A DNA stretch of 64,000 nt, taken from positions 2,170,001-2,234,000 of the forward strand of contig NZ_CP124747.1 in assembly GCF_041860085.1 (NCBI RefSeq), given 5' to 3'. Every line of letters starts with the position of its first letter. The first letter of the stretch is position 1. The notes under the pieces were generated by a model. The model did no database searches, had not been told where the DNA came from, and worked only from the letters and a program-made list of their open reading frames with translations. The stretch is from Schlesneria sp. DSM 10557. Its GTDB lineage: Bacteria > Planctomycetota > Planctomycetia > Planctomycetales > Planctomycetaceae. The position numbers and the translations under genes were made by a program. Of the stretch, positions 17,329-28,073 are shown piece by piece.

Positions 17329-17395
17329 TAGTCTGATCACCGCGATCTCAATCCCCCCCGTGGCCTGCAGGCCATTGGGGAATCGGAAAACACGC

Positions 17396-18418
17396 TTATT
17401 TTTTCACCGGCAGAGCGAAGTCACCGGCAAGGTTTCGCCACATCGAGTGCACGTGGTTGGCGTTGTTCTGAGTATTGTTGTACTCGATCACGAACGTCGG
17501 GCCCTGGACGCGATAGTGGTGAGCCTGATGAAGATCGGGTTCGCCGTACCAGGCGAAGGTGACCTTATCGAGTCCAGCCGATTTCAGAGCGTCACGACGC
17601 TCATTCTGAATGTCTTCGGGCAGATTCTTGAGGTACTCGCCCAGCAGTTCCTGAAGCAGCTTCTTCTGGTCGTCTGACATCTGACTGACCGGCAGACCAA
17701 CGGGATCCTTGACGGCAGCCTGTGGTTCGTTTGGACCGGGGACTTCGCCGGGAGCTTCCTTACTGATCCAGCACAACTTCTGTTGCTCGGGAGTACAGAG
17801 CTTGAGAATCTGACGAGCAATATCTTCTTCGGGACCGAGAACGCGAATCTGACGGCCGAGGCCGGCTTCGATCGTCCCCGGATTGGCTCCGAAAAATTCG
17901 GGAGTGCTGGAAATGACTTTTCCGTCTTTCACGCTGAAGTTCAGACTCAGGTGATGCCCTTCAAGTCGCCAGCCCCACAAACCGGTCTCGGAGGGTTCCC
18001 CGAAAACAGTCAGATAGTAGTTATCAGGATCACGTCGCTGTCGGCGAGCCGTTCGCTCGCCCGGTTCGATCAGATACAGGACTTCTTCCAGGCTCATCAC
18101 ATTCAGGACCTGATCGTAGCCCGCTTCCGACAGACCACTGCGAATCAGCTTGTGAGCCGTCTGGAGAGGAGCACCTTCCAGCGCCTTGAGTGGCAGACCT
18201 TTCCGCTCGCGCGGGATAAAGTGCCAGTTCAACCGTTCGGGATCGTCATAAGTGTAGGTCGCCTGCTTCCGCTGTTCGGGTGAAATCGCAGCGAGAAACC
18301 CTTTTGCAGCCTCTGCCATCCCCAGTCCCGTTTTGGGCTCTGGCTTTGATTGCGCGACCAGCAGTGCACCCATTGCACAGAGGACAGTGAAAGCGAGAGT
18401 CAGCTTCCGAGATGCCAT
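17396..18418 (-). CDS. DUF3500 family secreted protein
   Basis: This 340-residue protein has an N-terminal signal peptide (LTLAFTVLCAMGALLVAQ). The body matches DUF3500: AAKGFLAAISPEQRKQATY near the start, WGWRLEGHHLSLNFSV in the middle, and VTFAWYGEPDLHQAHHYRVQ with FVIEYNNTQNNANHVHSMWR at the end. The biochemical function of the family is not known. The clustered His residues in the last third look like a possible metal or substrate site (inference). It ends the minus-strand run MFS, BioF-like, HIT, DUF3500. Confidence 0.85.
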   Translation of the reverse strand: MASRKLTLAFTVLCAMGALLVAQSKPEPKTGLGMAEAAKGFLAAISPEQRKQATYTYDDPERLNWHFIPRERKGLPLKALEGAPLQTAHKLIRSGLSEAGYDQVLNVMSLEEVLYLIEPGERTARRQRRDPDNYYLTVFGEPSETGLWGWRLEGHHLSLNFSVKDGKVISSTPEFFGANPGTIEAGLGRQIRVLGPEEDIARQILKLCTPEQQKLCWISKEAPGEVPGPNEPQAAVKDPVGLPVSQMSDDQKKLLQELLGEYLKNLPEDIQNERRDALKSAGLDKVTFAWYGEPDLHQAHHYRVQGPTFVIEYNNTQNNANHVHSMWRNLAGDFALPVKK

Positions 18419-18504
18419 GACTTTTCTCCCTGAATGTCAGACGGTGATGCGAATTTTGGTGGTTGCTCTTCGAAATTTCAGACGCGCTTTGGCTGAGCCA
18501 GAAC

Positions 18505-18840
18505 TTAGCCCGGTGGCCAGGCCAGCGAGCGTCCGCCGAGCAGATGAACATGCAGATGATCAACCGACTGCCCGCCATCGCGGCCGCAATTAATGACGGT
18601 CCTGTATCCGTTGGTCAGGTTTTGCTCGACAGCGACTTTCCGGGCAGTGACGAGCAAATGCCCCAGAAGTGCCTCGTCTTCGTCCGTCGCATCGGCGAGC
18701 GACGGAATTGGTTTTTTAGGAATGATCAAAATGTGCGTGGGGGCTTGGGCATGAATGTCTCGAAAGGCCAGGCACTGGTCATCTTCGAACACGATTTCGG
18801 CGGGAATTTCGCGGTCGATGATGCGTTGAAAAATCGTCAT
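18505..18840 (-). CDS. HIT family protein
   Basis: This 111-residue protein ends in the histidine triad [10 protein letters not shown] and has the N-terminal HINT-type sequence [19 protein letters not shown]. Members hydrolyse nucleoside phosphoramidates or related nucleotides in the cytoplasm. The frame is open further upstream to 18999. ATG 18840 is chosen because it begins exactly at the conserved HINT N-terminus and avoids overlap with the bioF-like gene. Confidence 0.92.
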   Translation of the reverse strand: MTIFQRIIDREIPAEIVFEDDQCLAFRDIHAQAPTHILIIPKKPIPSLADATDEDEALLGHLLVTARKVAVEQNLTNGYRTVINCGRDGGQSVDHLHVHLLGGRSLAWPPG

Positions 18841-18995
18841 AGTGGCAGATCCCTTTCGGACGTCGGTCAGAGTGCAAGTCGCCTCACCGAAACTACTGTG
18901 GACAGGAACGGTCTCGACCGCGATGCCTCTGCTTGCTGCCAGTAACCATGGCAGACATCCCAGTTGGGCGACGGTAACAAAAGCCTGCGTTGAAC

Positions 18996-20207
18996 TCAAA
19001 CATCTAACGCTGCTTCCAACCGAAGTCCTGCTAATAAGTTGCCAATGTGGTCGGCCAGTTCCACAACGGCATCGCCAGGAAGCTCACAATTAATTGTCAC
19101 CCGCAGGCGCGAGGTGCCCGCAGGGACAGTCGGGGGTCGAATCGCCGCCACGAGAAAACCGACCTTCTGCAGTTGCTCGGCCACCGAAACGGCTGCATGG
19201 GGGTCCCGGATTTCAATCGGGACGATCGGTCCAACGGAGCCTGCACGTGGATGGATTCCTCGGACCTGTAATTCGTTTCGGAACAGGGAAGAAAGGTGAT
19301 GGAGCCGCGTCCGCCGGCAGGGATCCGTCCGAATGATCTCGAATGCCGCAATTGCCGCGGCACAAAGAGCAGGGGGGAGCGCGGTCGAATAAACCTGAGT
19401 CCGAGCCTTGTTCCACAGATAGTCAATCAAAGTCTGACTTCCTGAAACGAATCCCCCCAAGGCTCCAATGGCCTTACTGAGCGTCCCGATCCGCACAGCA
19501 ATTCGATCCTCGACGTGCTGGAGTTCGGCGACACCTCGTCCCAGAGAACCAAAAACACCTGTCCCGTGGGCCTCATCCACGATCAGGCCTGCCCCCGCCG
19601 CTTCGGCAATCTCGCAAAGAGCGGGAAGAGGTGCCAGATCACCGTCCATGCTGAAGACAGTGTCAGTGACAATCCACAGGCGACGTGCGGATTCGCGGGA
19701 AAGCGACTTCCGCAGCCCGTCGAGGTCTTCGTGACGGTAAACCCGGAGTCGAGCCCCGGACAGCCGACAGCCATCGACAAGACTGGCGTGATTGAACCGA
19801 TCACAGAACACGGCATCGCCCGGCCCGGCCAGAGCAGCCACGGTCCCCAGATTTGCAGCCATCCCTGTTGGAAAGAGGATGGCAGACTCGGTCCCTTCGA
19901 ACTCCGCAATCGCTGATTCGAGTGCGGAATGCAGATCGGTCCGGCCAGAAACGAGCGGGCTGGCTTTTGATCCAACCCCGTGCGATTTGAGTGCCTCTTC
20001 TGCGGCCGACTGCACGGCAGGATCAGAGGCGAGTCCCAGATAATTATTGGACGCGAAGTCCCAGACCTCGCGTCCATGAATCATGATCCGGCCAGAGCGC
20101 CCGGCGACGGACTGACTGAACGGCCGAACTTCACGGCGATGACGGAACAATCCGTCATCGCGTAAAGATTGCAGTTCGTCAGCAAGCCAGCCGAGCGGAT
20201 TCGACAT
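18996..20207 (-). CDS. bioF: 8-amino-7-oxononanoate synthase / 2-amino-3-ketobutyrate CoA ligase family
   Basis: This 403-residue PLP enzyme belongs to the alpha-oxoamine synthase family: [13 protein letters not shown] near the N-terminus, [32 protein letters not shown] and the PLP lysine in [13 protein letters not shown]. BioF joins pimeloyl-ACP or pimeloyl-CoA with alanine in biotin synthesis, but Kbl and other members share these motifs. No other biotin gene is in the window, so BioF is the likely but not proven identity. The MFS gene ends 8 bp upstream of its start, suggesting co-transcription. Confidence 0.8.
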   Translation of the reverse strand: MSNPLGWLADELQSLRDDGLFRHRREVRPFSQSVAGRSGRIMIHGREVWDFASNNYLGLASDPAVQSAAEEALKSHGVGSKASPLVSGRTDLHSALESAIAEFEGTESAILFPTGMAANLGTVAALAGPGDAVFCDRFNHASLVDGCRLSGARLRVYRHEDLDGLRKSLSRESARRLWIVTDTVFSMDGDLAPLPALCEIAEAAGAGLIVDEAHGTGVFGSLGRGVAELQHVEDRIAVRIGTLSKAIGALGGFVSGSQTLIDYLWNKARTQVYSTALPPALCAAAIAAFEIIRTDPCRRTRLHHLSSLFRNELQVRGIHPRAGSVGPIVPIEIRDPHAAVSVAEQLQKVGFLVAAIRPPTVPAGTSRLRVTINCELPGDAVVELADHIGNLLAGLRLEAALDV

Positions 20208-20215
20208 CGGAACGT

Positions 20216-21784
20216 TCAGTGCTCGTTACCACCGTAGATCTCATCCGCACCAACAGGCGAGATGTGAACGGCTTTGTAGCCGCCGGTCGCAGAGAAGTAG
20301 AGGATCATCAACAAATAGCCCCCGGCCATGGCCAGCGGGACATACGACGTCAATTGCAACGCGCGACGTCCACCATACAGCACGGCGCTGTCGACAACAG
20401 TCTTGTCTTCGGTCGCGGTTTGCTGGGTTTCAGCCCACCATCCAACCAGTTCACTCTGTGGCTTACCGGCTTCCGTATTGATCTTGTCCTCACGGGCCAG
20501 TTCTTTACCACCGTCATCCAGCACACCGACTTTTCGACCGTCAAGTCCATAGACTTTGAAACCGAAGAAGCTGTTCTCGGTAGCAGACTTATACCGCTCG
20601 TAAACGGCAGGCGAATCTTCTTTCAGACGATGAGAGGCGTTGAAGTCCTGCTTGAAGCCGATACCAGGCCCCCCGAGCAGACCGGCAGAAAGCATCCCGA
20701 TACCCCCCAGCGCACCAATCGTGATGGCTCCCCCCTTGGGAAACTGTTCGGACGCAACGGCCAGCATGGTCGGCCACAGGAAGGTTTTGCCACAAGCATA
20801 AATCGTTGCAGCGACGACGCACAGTATTGCAGTGTTGGCGACCCCCAGCATCTGCAAACCGGCGAAACCGAGCAGACTGCTGACAAACAGAAGTCCCAGT
20901 GGCGAAATCCGATGGACGATCGGGCCTGCGAAGAATCGCAAAGCAAACATCAGGGCAGAGGTATAGACGAAGAGCATCAGACCGTTTTGTGGTGACTGCA
21001 TGATCGATCCGGTGATTTTTGCAATCCACGAGTCGGTTCCGAGTTCGACGTAGCCAACCAGAGCATGCAGGATCATCAACACGATCATCAATGGAGCAAA
21101 CAACTGGATGAACATTGTCCCGTAGCTGACGCCAGCATCGCTGGCTTCAGACTTAGGAAAGCGCTGTCCCAGCACCATTGCTCCATACAGCACGACGGGG
21201 ACCAGGAAGATTGACATCTGGATCATCCAGTCAACCGGTTCCCCTTTGTCCGGGTTCATGAAATAGCTGGCCAGACCGCCAATGATCAAACCACCCGGCC
21301 AACCTGCGTGCAGAATATTGAGGTAGTGAGTCTTGTTGTTGGGGAACAGAGTCGCGACAAGCGGATTCACAACTGCTTCGCAAATACCGTTACCGACGGC
21401 GAACAGGAACATACCCCAGTAAAGGCAGTTAAACGCCGCCACTTTACCACCTGTCTGGTAGGCATATCCTGCGGAAAGCGTGACCACGGCAGAGATAAAG
21501 TGGGCCAGAAATGCCAGCGCCATCAGTTTGCCATAGCCGACTTTATCGGCAATGAACGCCCCTGCCAGAATGATGAGGCCGGCACCCACCAGACCACCAC
21601 CGGTGATCTGGCCCAGTTCCGTCATTGTGAAACCGAACTTATTGGCCCACTGTGTCAGGATACCGCCGCGGATTGAGAAACCGACACCCGCTGCCAGAAT
21701 TGCCATGAAGCCAGCCCACAGCAGCCGCTGGGCGTTCGACGACGGCACACTTTCTTTGCTTTCACCACTCATTGTTGAACTCAT
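20216..21784 (-). CDS. MFS transporter with large cytoplasmic or external insertion
   Basis: This 522-residue protein has about twelve hydrophobic helices, for example LLWAGFMAILAAGVGFSIRG, LIILAGAFIADKVGYGKLMA (with the loop 2-3 DKxGYGKL motif), FNCLYWGMFLFAVGNGICEA and ILCVVAATIYACGKTFLWP. A hydrophilic stretch of about 100 residues (roughly 375-475) lies before the last helix, unusual for MFS carriers of 400-450 residues. The overall pattern resembles the fucose/sugar-permease-like branch, but the substrate cannot be assigned. Confidence 0.85.
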   Translation of the reverse strand: MSSTMSGESKESVPSSNAQRLLWAGFMAILAAGVGFSIRGGILTQWANKFGFTMTELGQITGGGLVGAGLIILAGAFIADKVGYGKLMALAFLAHFISAVVTLSAGYAYQTGGKVAAFNCLYWGMFLFAVGNGICEAVVNPLVATLFPNNKTHYLNILHAGWPGGLIIGGLASYFMNPDKGEPVDWMIQMSIFLVPVVLYGAMVLGQRFPKSEASDAGVSYGTMFIQLFAPLMIVLMILHALVGYVELGTDSWIAKITGSIMQSPQNGLMLFVYTSALMFALRFFAGPIVHRISPLGLLFVSSLLGFAGLQMLGVANTAILCVVAATIYACGKTFLWPTMLAVASEQFPKGGAITIGALGGIGMLSAGLLGGPGIGFKQDFNASHRLKEDSPAVYERYKSATENSFFGFKVYGLDGRKVGVLDDGGKELAREDKINTEAGKPQSELVGWWAETQQTATEDKTVVDSAVLYGGRRALQLTSYVPLAMAGGYLLMILYFSATGGYKAVHISPVGADEIYGGNEH

Positions 21785-22139
21785 CTACAAAAGGATTGAG
21801 AAGGCGCTTCCCTGCGAACCACTCCGTGCGGTCATCGAGGCCCGTCCGCCAGATGATCGGACGAAAGGCACGGCATGCTAACCGGTACAGGTTCTACTTT
21901 CTACGGACGAACGCGTGCAGATTGATGTGTCCTGGGGACTCCAACCGGAAGCGGCAAGGAAGCATCATTCTTTGACGCATGAAACATGCTGATCTCGAAC
22001 TGAAACCCCGCGCCGGCTCAATCTCTGTGACGGGAACGTCACTCGGCCACAATCTTCGAGCCCTCACCATGACGCAAGACGTGTCCAGCGCAGCAGGCTA
22101 ACGCTTACGTGCGACCTCCCAGCGGTCTCAGCAAACCGG
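21785..22139. other. Intergenic stretch between the MFS gene and tilS
   Basis: This 355-bp gap lies upstream of the MFS gene and downstream of tilS, both on the minus strand. No open frame with recognisable features and no strong hairpin was seen. It should hold the promoter of the MFS/bioF-like run. Confidence 0.5.
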
Positions 22140-23132
22140 TTATCGAAGTCGACGCAGTACGAGTAGCGTTTCCGAGCCGAATCGAGCTTCAACCCGATCC
22201 GGCAGATGGACCGCTTTTCGATTTTGAAGCAAGTCGGCCAGGCGATCCCAGTGAACAAACCCCATTCCCTGACGTGACCACCCCTGCTGCTGCCACAGTT
22301 CGCGAAAGACTTCTCGAATCAGGTGGCGCGGCTGCTGCGATAACTGGCTGACATCAAGACGACAGGATTCGGGCTGAACATCGAGTATGGACTGTTCCAG
22401 AAGTTCCCGAGCCCGCGACTGCAGAATCGCCTGTACGTCGGTGGCCTGCTCGGCCAGCCGCGCCAGCGCCTCATCCACCTGCGGATTCACTGTGTCACGC
22501 AGGATTGGCAGAATCTGATGACGCAGGCGATTGCGGGTCATGGCCGGATCGTCGTTCGATAAATCCGTACAGAATGTCTGCCCCCGTTCACGCAGGTAGT
22601 CTTCAATCGTCTTTCGCGTCGTTGCGAGTAGAGGCCGGACAAGTCGCAGTCCTGACGCCGTTGTTCGGGTGAAAGGGATACCGGTGAGTCCCGACAGACC
22701 TGTCCCACGCAGCAGGTGATGCAGGACGGTTTCTGCCTGATCGTTGGCGGTATGAGCCAGCAAGAGCGTTGAACAATTTCGCTTCCGGGCAGCCTCATCG
22801 AAGAACCGGTAACGACACTCACGCGCTCGTTCTTCCAGCCCCCCCGGTGCATCCCGCAGCAGTTCCCCGGACAGGTCACCTCGCTCGATGGGAAGCCCCA
22901 GGGAACCGGCCAGCCGCTCTACCCACGCTGCGTCCGCATCACTCGCCTCGCCTCTCAGGCCGTGATTAAGGTGTGCCACCACGGGTTCGAGCGAAAATTC
23001 CCCGGCCAGTTCGACTGATCCGAGAAGCAACGCCACACTATCCGCCCCACCGGAGACCCCCACGAGAACCCGAGCCCCTTCGACCTGCCCCCGCCTGAAG
23101 CCCTTTCGCAACTCGTCAAGGAAATGGGTCAT
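22140..23132 (-). CDS. tilS: tRNA(Ile)-lysidine synthase
   Basis: This 330-residue N-type ATP pyrophosphatase has the P-loop SGGADSVALLL (residues 28-38), followed by VVAHLNHGLRGEASDADAAW and LLLAHTANDQAETVLHHLLRG, which are TilS hallmarks. The enzyme turns C34 of the AUA-reading tRNA-Ile into lysidine in the cytoplasm. The length corresponds to the shorter TilS type with a reduced C-terminal domain. The cobA-hemD gene lies 72 bp upstream on the same strand. Confidence 0.92.
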   Translation of the reverse strand: MTHFLDELRKGFRRGQVEGARVLVGVSGGADSVALLLGSVELAGEFSLEPVVAHLNHGLRGEASDADAAWVERLAGSLGLPIERGDLSGELLRDAPGGLEERARECRYRFFDEAARKRNCSTLLLAHTANDQAETVLHHLLRGTGLSGLTGIPFTRTTASGLRLVRPLLATTRKTIEDYLRERGQTFCTDLSNDDPAMTRNRLRHQILPILRDTVNPQVDEALARLAEQATDVQAILQSRARELLEQSILDVQPESCRLDVSQLSQQPRHLIREVFRELWQQQGWSRQGMGFVHWDRLADLLQNRKAVHLPDRVEARFGSETLLVLRRLR

Positions 23133-23204
23133 GATTGCTTCAAACTACCACGATCTGCAGGGAAGCAAGGAGCGCACGACATCCATACCCGTTTTCTGGC
23201 CGAG

Positions 23205-24758
23205 TCACTCGCCCAGCGCTTTGCACTTTTCGGCATCGATCATCGCCTGAAACAGTCCCTCCCAGGTGTACTCGCGGGCTTCTGCAGCGATGGGAAGCCC
23301 CACGTCTTTCGCAGCAGCGGAGGTCACCGGACTGATGCTGACCAGTTTCGTCTTCGTCCCCAGCCAGGATTTCGCCTGGGGAGACAGGATCCGAGCCAGG
23401 TTGCGGGCGATGGAGGGGCTCGATAGTGCAATCCAGTTCAGCTCGCCGTTTTCAATGCGGCGAGTCGCATCTGCAGGCAACTGATCGACATCACGGTTCT
23501 GGTAGACGACGACCTGTTCGAATTGAGCTCCTGCCGCAGTCAGTTCCAGCGGCAGAACATCCCGCCCCCGACTGGCACGGACCCACAGAATTCGTTTTCC
23601 CACAACGTGCGGCTTCAGCTCGTCAGCGAGTGCCTCAGCCCGGTACTCCACCGGGACCAGATCGGGCCTGAGCGAGTACTTCGCCAGTGCCGCTGCGGTT
23701 CCCGGACCAATCGCGGCCAACCGGCAATTCCCGAGCTTCCGCGTATCGCCGCCCGTCTCCCACAATCGACCGAGCAACCCGTGTACGCCGTTCACACTCG
23801 TAAAGACAACCCAGTCGAAGGTTCCCAACCGAGCCAGCGCCGCATCGATAGCGGTCCAGTTCTCAGGAGGAGCAATCTCGATTGTCGGCAGCAGAACCGG
23901 GTCACCCCCTAATTCGACCAGCCGCAATGCGGTCTCATCCCCCTGGTCGGCAGGTCGCGGAATCCCCACCACCTGACCGAATAACGGCCGCTGCTCGAAC
24001 CACTCAACCTGCTCACGAACCCGAACACAGTCTCCGACAATCACCAGCGAAGGAGCGTGCAGTTCGGCCTCTTTCGCCATTTGAGGAATCCTGGCCAGCG
24101 TACCGATGACCGTTCGCTGGCGTGGCGTCGTCGCACGGCTGACCACACAAGTCGGAGTGTCTGGCGATTTCCCTGCGGAAATCAGCGACTGGGCAATCAA
24201 CGGTAGCCGATGCAGCCCCATGTAGAACACAAGTGTTCCGGGGAAGCGGGCAAGCGAGGAATAGTCCAACGCCGAGGACTTCGTCGGATCTTCGTGCCCC
24301 GTGACAAAAGCAACGGCAGAGGCATGGTCCCGATGCGTCAGCGAGATACCGGTGTAGACGGCTGCGGCCGTGGCTGCGGTAATTCCCGGCACAACTTCGA
24401 AGGGAATTCCGGCAGACGTCAGCGCGGCAGCTTCTTCAGAGCCCCGGCCAAAAATGAACGGGTCGCCCCCTTTGAGTCGGACAACGACTTTTCCCTCGCG
24501 CGCGGCTTCAATCAAACGAGCATTGATTTCTTCCTGCGGAATCATTCGTCCGGCAGGTCCATCGGCCCGATTCGTCCGTTCGGCAGAGGCCCGTGAGTAT
24601 CGGAGCAACAGAGGGTTGACCAGTCCGTCGTACAGAACAAGATCCGCGCGCGACAGGCATTCAGCACCACGCAGCGTAAGTAAACCTGGATCGCCAGGTC
24701 CGGCCCCCACCAGGTAGACAAACCCGGTCTGAGAAGTTTCTGAGGGTGGGACAGTCAT
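23205..24758 (-). CDS. cobA-hemD: Fused uroporphyrinogen-III C-methyltransferase / uroporphyrinogen-III synthase
   Basis: This 517-residue protein has two enzymes in one chain. Residues 12 to about 255 are the SAM-dependent methyltransferase: VYLVGAGPGDPGLLTLRGAE, VVRLKGGDPFIFGRGSEEA and GITAATAAAVYTGISLTHR. From about 265 the HemD domain follows (VFTSVNGVHGLLGRL, LAAIGPGTAAAL, ALSSPSIARNLARI). Together they would close the tetrapyrrole ring and make precorrin-2 for sirohaem or cobalamin. An in-frame ATG at 24848 would add 30 non-conserved residues. It lies just downstream of proB. Confidence 0.92.
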   Translation of the reverse strand: MTVPPSETSQTGFVYLVGAGPGDPGLLTLRGAECLSRADLVLYDGLVNPLLLRYSRASAERTNRADGPAGRMIPQEEINARLIEAAREGKVVVRLKGGDPFIFGRGSEEAAALTSAGIPFEVVPGITAATAAAVYTGISLTHRDHASAVAFVTGHEDPTKSSALDYSSLARFPGTLVFYMGLHRLPLIAQSLISAGKSPDTPTCVVSRATTPRQRTVIGTLARIPQMAKEAELHAPSLVIVGDCVRVREQVEWFEQRPLFGQVVGIPRPADQGDETALRLVELGGDPVLLPTIEIAPPENWTAIDAALARLGTFDWVVFTSVNGVHGLLGRLWETGGDTRKLGNCRLAAIGPGTAAALAKYSLRPDLVPVEYRAEALADELKPHVVGKRILWVRASRGRDVLPLELTAAGAQFEQVVVYQNRDVDQLPADATRRIENGELNWIALSSPSIARNLARILSPQAKSWLGTKTKLVSISPVTSAAAKDVGLPIAAEAREYTWEGLFQAMIDAEKCKALGE

Positions 24759-24861
24759 GAATGCATTCGTCGCAAAAAGATGATCGGAAGCGGAATCAGG
24801 GGCAGCCAGCGGAGAAACTGCTGTCCTGCTATGGACAAAAGGAATCATCCGGTCGAGGCCG

Positions 24862-26001
24862 TCACTTGGCCAGACTGGTCACCACCAGATTATCGCGATG
24901 AATGACCTCTGCGTAAGGCACGGAAGTCTCTCTGGCGATTTCGTCCGTCCTTTTTCCCGCAATCGCACGAGCCGCAAGGTTATCATAGTTCGTCAGGCCT
25001 CGGGCGAATTCGGCCCCTGACTGATCGACGAGTGATACCACTTCGCCTTTGGCAAAGTCACCTTCCACCCGCACGACACCGATTGCCAGCAGTGACCTGC
25101 CTAACTCTTCAACAGCCCGACGGGCTCCCGCGTCCAGCACCAGCCGCCCCTTGGGAGGTAACGTATAGCCAATCCAGCGTTTCCAGGCTGAAACTCCGTC
25201 TCCCTCGCCGAGAAACAAAGTTCCGATGTCTGCCCCCGCAAGGAGTTCATTCAGCACATTGGTACGCTTCCCATCAGCGATCATCACGTTCGTACCCACC
25301 GCCGTCGCCGTACGAACCGCTTCCAGCTTCGTTCCCATTCCGCCTGTCCCCCGCGAGCTTTTGGAGGATCCCACGAGACTCAGCAGTTGTTCGTCAAAGC
25401 GTTCCACCAACGGAATCCGCTGGCTGTTGGGATTCGTCGGGTCACCGGTCAGCAGACCATCCACGACCGAGAGAATGATCAACAGATCAGCCTGGATCAG
25501 TCCCGCAACCATGGCCGCCAGTCGATCATTATCTCCCAGCTTGATCTCCGACGTACTGATCGTGTCGTTCTCATTGATGATCGGAATGACCGAGTATTCG
25601 CCCAGCGTCCGCAACGTATTCCGAACATTAAGGTAGCGCGTCCGATTCTTGAAATCATTCGCCGTGAGCAGTAACTGCGCGGCATGGTACCCGTAGGGAC
25701 GAAAGGCCTTGTCATAAATGTGGATGAGATGCGCCTGCCCCGTTGCGGCGGCCGCCTGGAGGTGAGACAGGTCCCTGGGCCGCTCTTTCAGTCCCAACAG
25801 TCCCATCCCTGCGCCGATGGCTCCGCTTGAGACCATCACCAGATTGACGCCCGACTCGCAAATGCGATGAAGTTGCTCGGCCAGTGAGGCGATCCGGTCC
25901 GAATCCAGCCGATCGTCGTCGGTCGACAGGACGTTGGTCCCCACTTTGACAACCAGGGTTTTGACGTACTTCAGGACCTCACGTCGACGATCGAGTGTCA
26001 T
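24862..26001 (-). CDS. proB: Glutamate 5-kinase
   Basis: This 379-residue protein is the first enzyme of proline synthesis, phosphorylating glutamate. The amino acid kinase domain shows [27 protein letters not shown] and [20 protein letters not shown] with [15 protein letters not shown]-terminal PUA domain starts near residue 280 ([16 protein letters not shown]). The frame runs upstream to 26103; ATG 26001 is chosen because it fits the usual ProB N-terminus. No proA gene is adjacent. Confidence 0.94.
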   Translation of the reverse strand: MTLDRRREVLKYVKTLVVKVGTNVLSTDDDRLDSDRIASLAEQLHRICESGVNLVMVSSGAIGAGMGLLGLKERPRDLSHLQAAAATGQAHLIHIYDKAFRPYGYHAAQLLLTANDFKNRTRYLNVRNTLRTLGEYSVIPIINENDTISTSEIKLGDNDRLAAMVAGLIQADLLIILSVVDGLLTGDPTNPNSQRIPLVERFDEQLLSLVGSSKSSRGTGGMGTKLEAVRTATAVGTNVMIADGKRTNVLNELLAGADIGTLFLGEGDGVSAWKRWIGYTLPPKGRLVLDAGARRAVEELGRSLLAIGVVRVEGDFAKGEVVSLVDQSGAEFARGLTNYDNLAARAIAGKRTDEIARETSVPYAEVIHRDNLVVTSLAK

Positions 26002-26306
26002 CACGACAGATACTTTCGGGAATTCGGAGCGAAAACGAATCAGGCTTGGGGCTGGCGAAGGCTGCCAGCCCCTGAAATCGGCTGGCAATTCTAGCAGCCA
26101 CAAGAAAAATTACCCTAATCCTTTATCCAGACCGCAAAATCATTCTATTCGTCAGTGAAATTCACCGAGTCTCGACGCCCTGACAGGGCCGCAAGAGGCT
26201 GAATCGCGAAGCCGTTCCAGACGAAGCTCGGGCAACTGCGGTTCGTGTCACGATCCAACTGGTGTGGCAGGTGTGGCTTTCCCCCGGCAGCGACCTCGCT
26301 CAAGAG

Positions 26307-28073
26307 TCAGGGTGTGCCACTCTGCGGGCCAAGCCGGAGCAGATAAGCAAGAAGGCGGCCGTCACGGGTGGTCTTGGCGACGATTTCTCCCGCAGAGCCA
26401 GACGTTCCGGGGAACGACTGGTCGGCCAGTCGGCGATAGACGAGCAGATAGTCGGGCCTGGGCTGATCGGGCGAGAATTCGACGAACTTAATCCCGTGAC
26501 TTCGTAGTACAGGAGACTGGTTGCGGTAATCATCGGCCTGGAACTGATGCAGCGTCGGTGTAATGCCAACGGTGGAATTGGCCGGAACCACGGCGACCAG
26601 TTCCTGAAGCAATTCGCGGGTCACTCCTTCGCCCCAATAGTCGATCTCGAAGAGGGGTGCATCATCCTGCTGAAACCGGGAAAGCATCCGCTCCACACTA
26701 TTGTAATAGCACAGATGACACGGGGAAAAAGTGACCAGCGGATAGGCTGCACAGACCAAGAGCAGCAGGCAACCCGCCTTGGCGACCACGGGCGACTTGA
26801 AGCGGTCTGCCAGCCAGTGATCCAGCGACTGCCAACCACGTCCGACGAAGATGGCCCACAGGGGGAAACTGGTCAGAAACAATCGTTCCCCGTCGTAAAC
26901 AGCCACCCCGGGAAGGGAAAACACCAGCAACGGGAATACCAGACAGCCGAGCAGCAGGGTGTCGCGATAAAACTCAGGCGTCAGCGAAGCGGAGGGTGCC
27001 TGGACGACTCCACGACCTCCTGCTAGCGGAGTTTTATTGTCAGAATCTTTTGACACGGAACGCGTTTGCAGAGTCCTGCTGAACAGACCAACCCCCCCCA
27101 CGAAATGCAGGATGAGGGGTACAGTCATCAGGAACATCAAACTGGGGTAGTGCCAGGGAACGCTCTTATCGGCGTAGCGCTGACCGAAATACCAGACGTA
27201 AAGCGTCATGCGATCGGTCGTTCGCCCGAGGTACTCTTTCAAATGGGCGAAAGGGTCGATCCACAGATAGGGCCAACTCGCGATAAACACGACGAACGCG
27301 GCCAGTCCCCAGACCACCAGTACAGGCAGCCCACGCCGTCCCCACCGCCACAACGTCCAGCAGATGACGGGGATGGGAATCATGATGGCCTGAATTTTCG
27401 TCAGGAACGCCAGTCCCAGCAGAACTCCAGCGAACACGGCCCACTTCAAACTCGGGCGAGCGACTCCGTTCCAACCCGCTGCCACCGCCAGGACCGCAGC
27501 CGAACAGGTGAGATTGGTCACAGTCTCGAGCGACGCCAGGTGAGCATGTCCAAAAAGACGGGGCATCAGGACGACAGAGAGCGCCGTCATGACTCCCACC
27601 CCCTTACCAGACCACTTTGTCGCAACGGTTCCAAGCAGGAGTACCAGCAGCGCGAGCGCAGTTGCTGAACCCGTTCGAGCGCAAGCAGTAACGGCAATTC
27701 CGGCGGGATCCCGTGGGGGAGACAGCCACCATGTCAGATGATGGTGAAGTCCCAGCCAGAAACGTCCCAAGGGGGGATGGTCGGGGTTGTAGCCGTTTTG
27801 AGGACGATACGCTTCCTGCGATGTTCCCGGAACGAGGTTCAACCACCCTAAAGCCCGCGTCTGCTCGATCAGATAGACCCCTTGTTCAACGTTAAAAATC
27901 TCATCCACGGTGAGCCCGGGACCTTGCGGTCGCCCTGGGTAACTGCCGGCGGGGTCGACACAGAGCGCAACACAAACCCAGGTGCATAAAGTCATTGCGA
28001 GCAATGACCACGACGGGAACTTGTTCCACAGCGGGGCTCGCAGAGGCTTCTCTGGTCCGGTCTTCTGCTGCAT
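26307..28073 (-). CDS. GT39/ArnT-like membrane glycosyltransferase
   Basis: This 588-residue protein has about ten membrane helices (LLAMTLCTWVCVALCVDPAG, ALALLVLLLGTVATKW, AVFAGVLLGLAFLTKIQAIM, VWGLAAFVVFIASWPYLWID). The first large loop contains the acidic motif DEIFNVEQG followed by NPDHPPLGRFWLGLHHH, in the place where PMT/ArnT-type GT-C enzymes carry their catalytic Asp. Such enzymes move a sugar from a polyprenyl-phosphate carrier to protein or lipid. ATG 28073 is preferred over 28157 because it removes a non-conserved basic extension. Sugar and acceptor are unknown. Confidence 0.75.
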   Translation of the reverse strand: MQQKTGPEKPLRAPLWNKFPSWSLLAMTLCTWVCVALCVDPAGSYPGRPQGPGLTVDEIFNVEQGVYLIEQTRALGWLNLVPGTSQEAYRPQNGYNPDHPPLGRFWLGLHHHLTWWLSPPRDPAGIAVTACARTGSATALALLVLLLGTVATKWSGKGVGVMTALSVVLMPRLFGHAHLASLETVTNLTCSAAVLAVAAGWNGVARPSLKWAVFAGVLLGLAFLTKIQAIMIPIPVICWTLWRWGRRGLPVLVVWGLAAFVVFIASWPYLWIDPFAHLKEYLGRTTDRMTLYVWYFGQRYADKSVPWHYPSLMFLMTVPLILHFVGGVGLFSRTLQTRSVSKDSDNKTPLAGGRGVVQAPSASLTPEFYRDTLLLGCLVFPLLVFSLPGVAVYDGERLFLTSFPLWAIFVGRGWQSLDHWLADRFKSPVVAKAGCLLLLVCAAYPLVTFSPCHLCYYNSVERMLSRFQQDDAPLFEIDYWGEGVTRELLQELVAVVPANSTVGITPTLHQFQADDYRNQSPVLRSHGIKFVEFSPDQPRPDYLLVYRRLADQSFPGTSGSAGEIVAKTTRDGRLLAYLLRLGPQSGTP

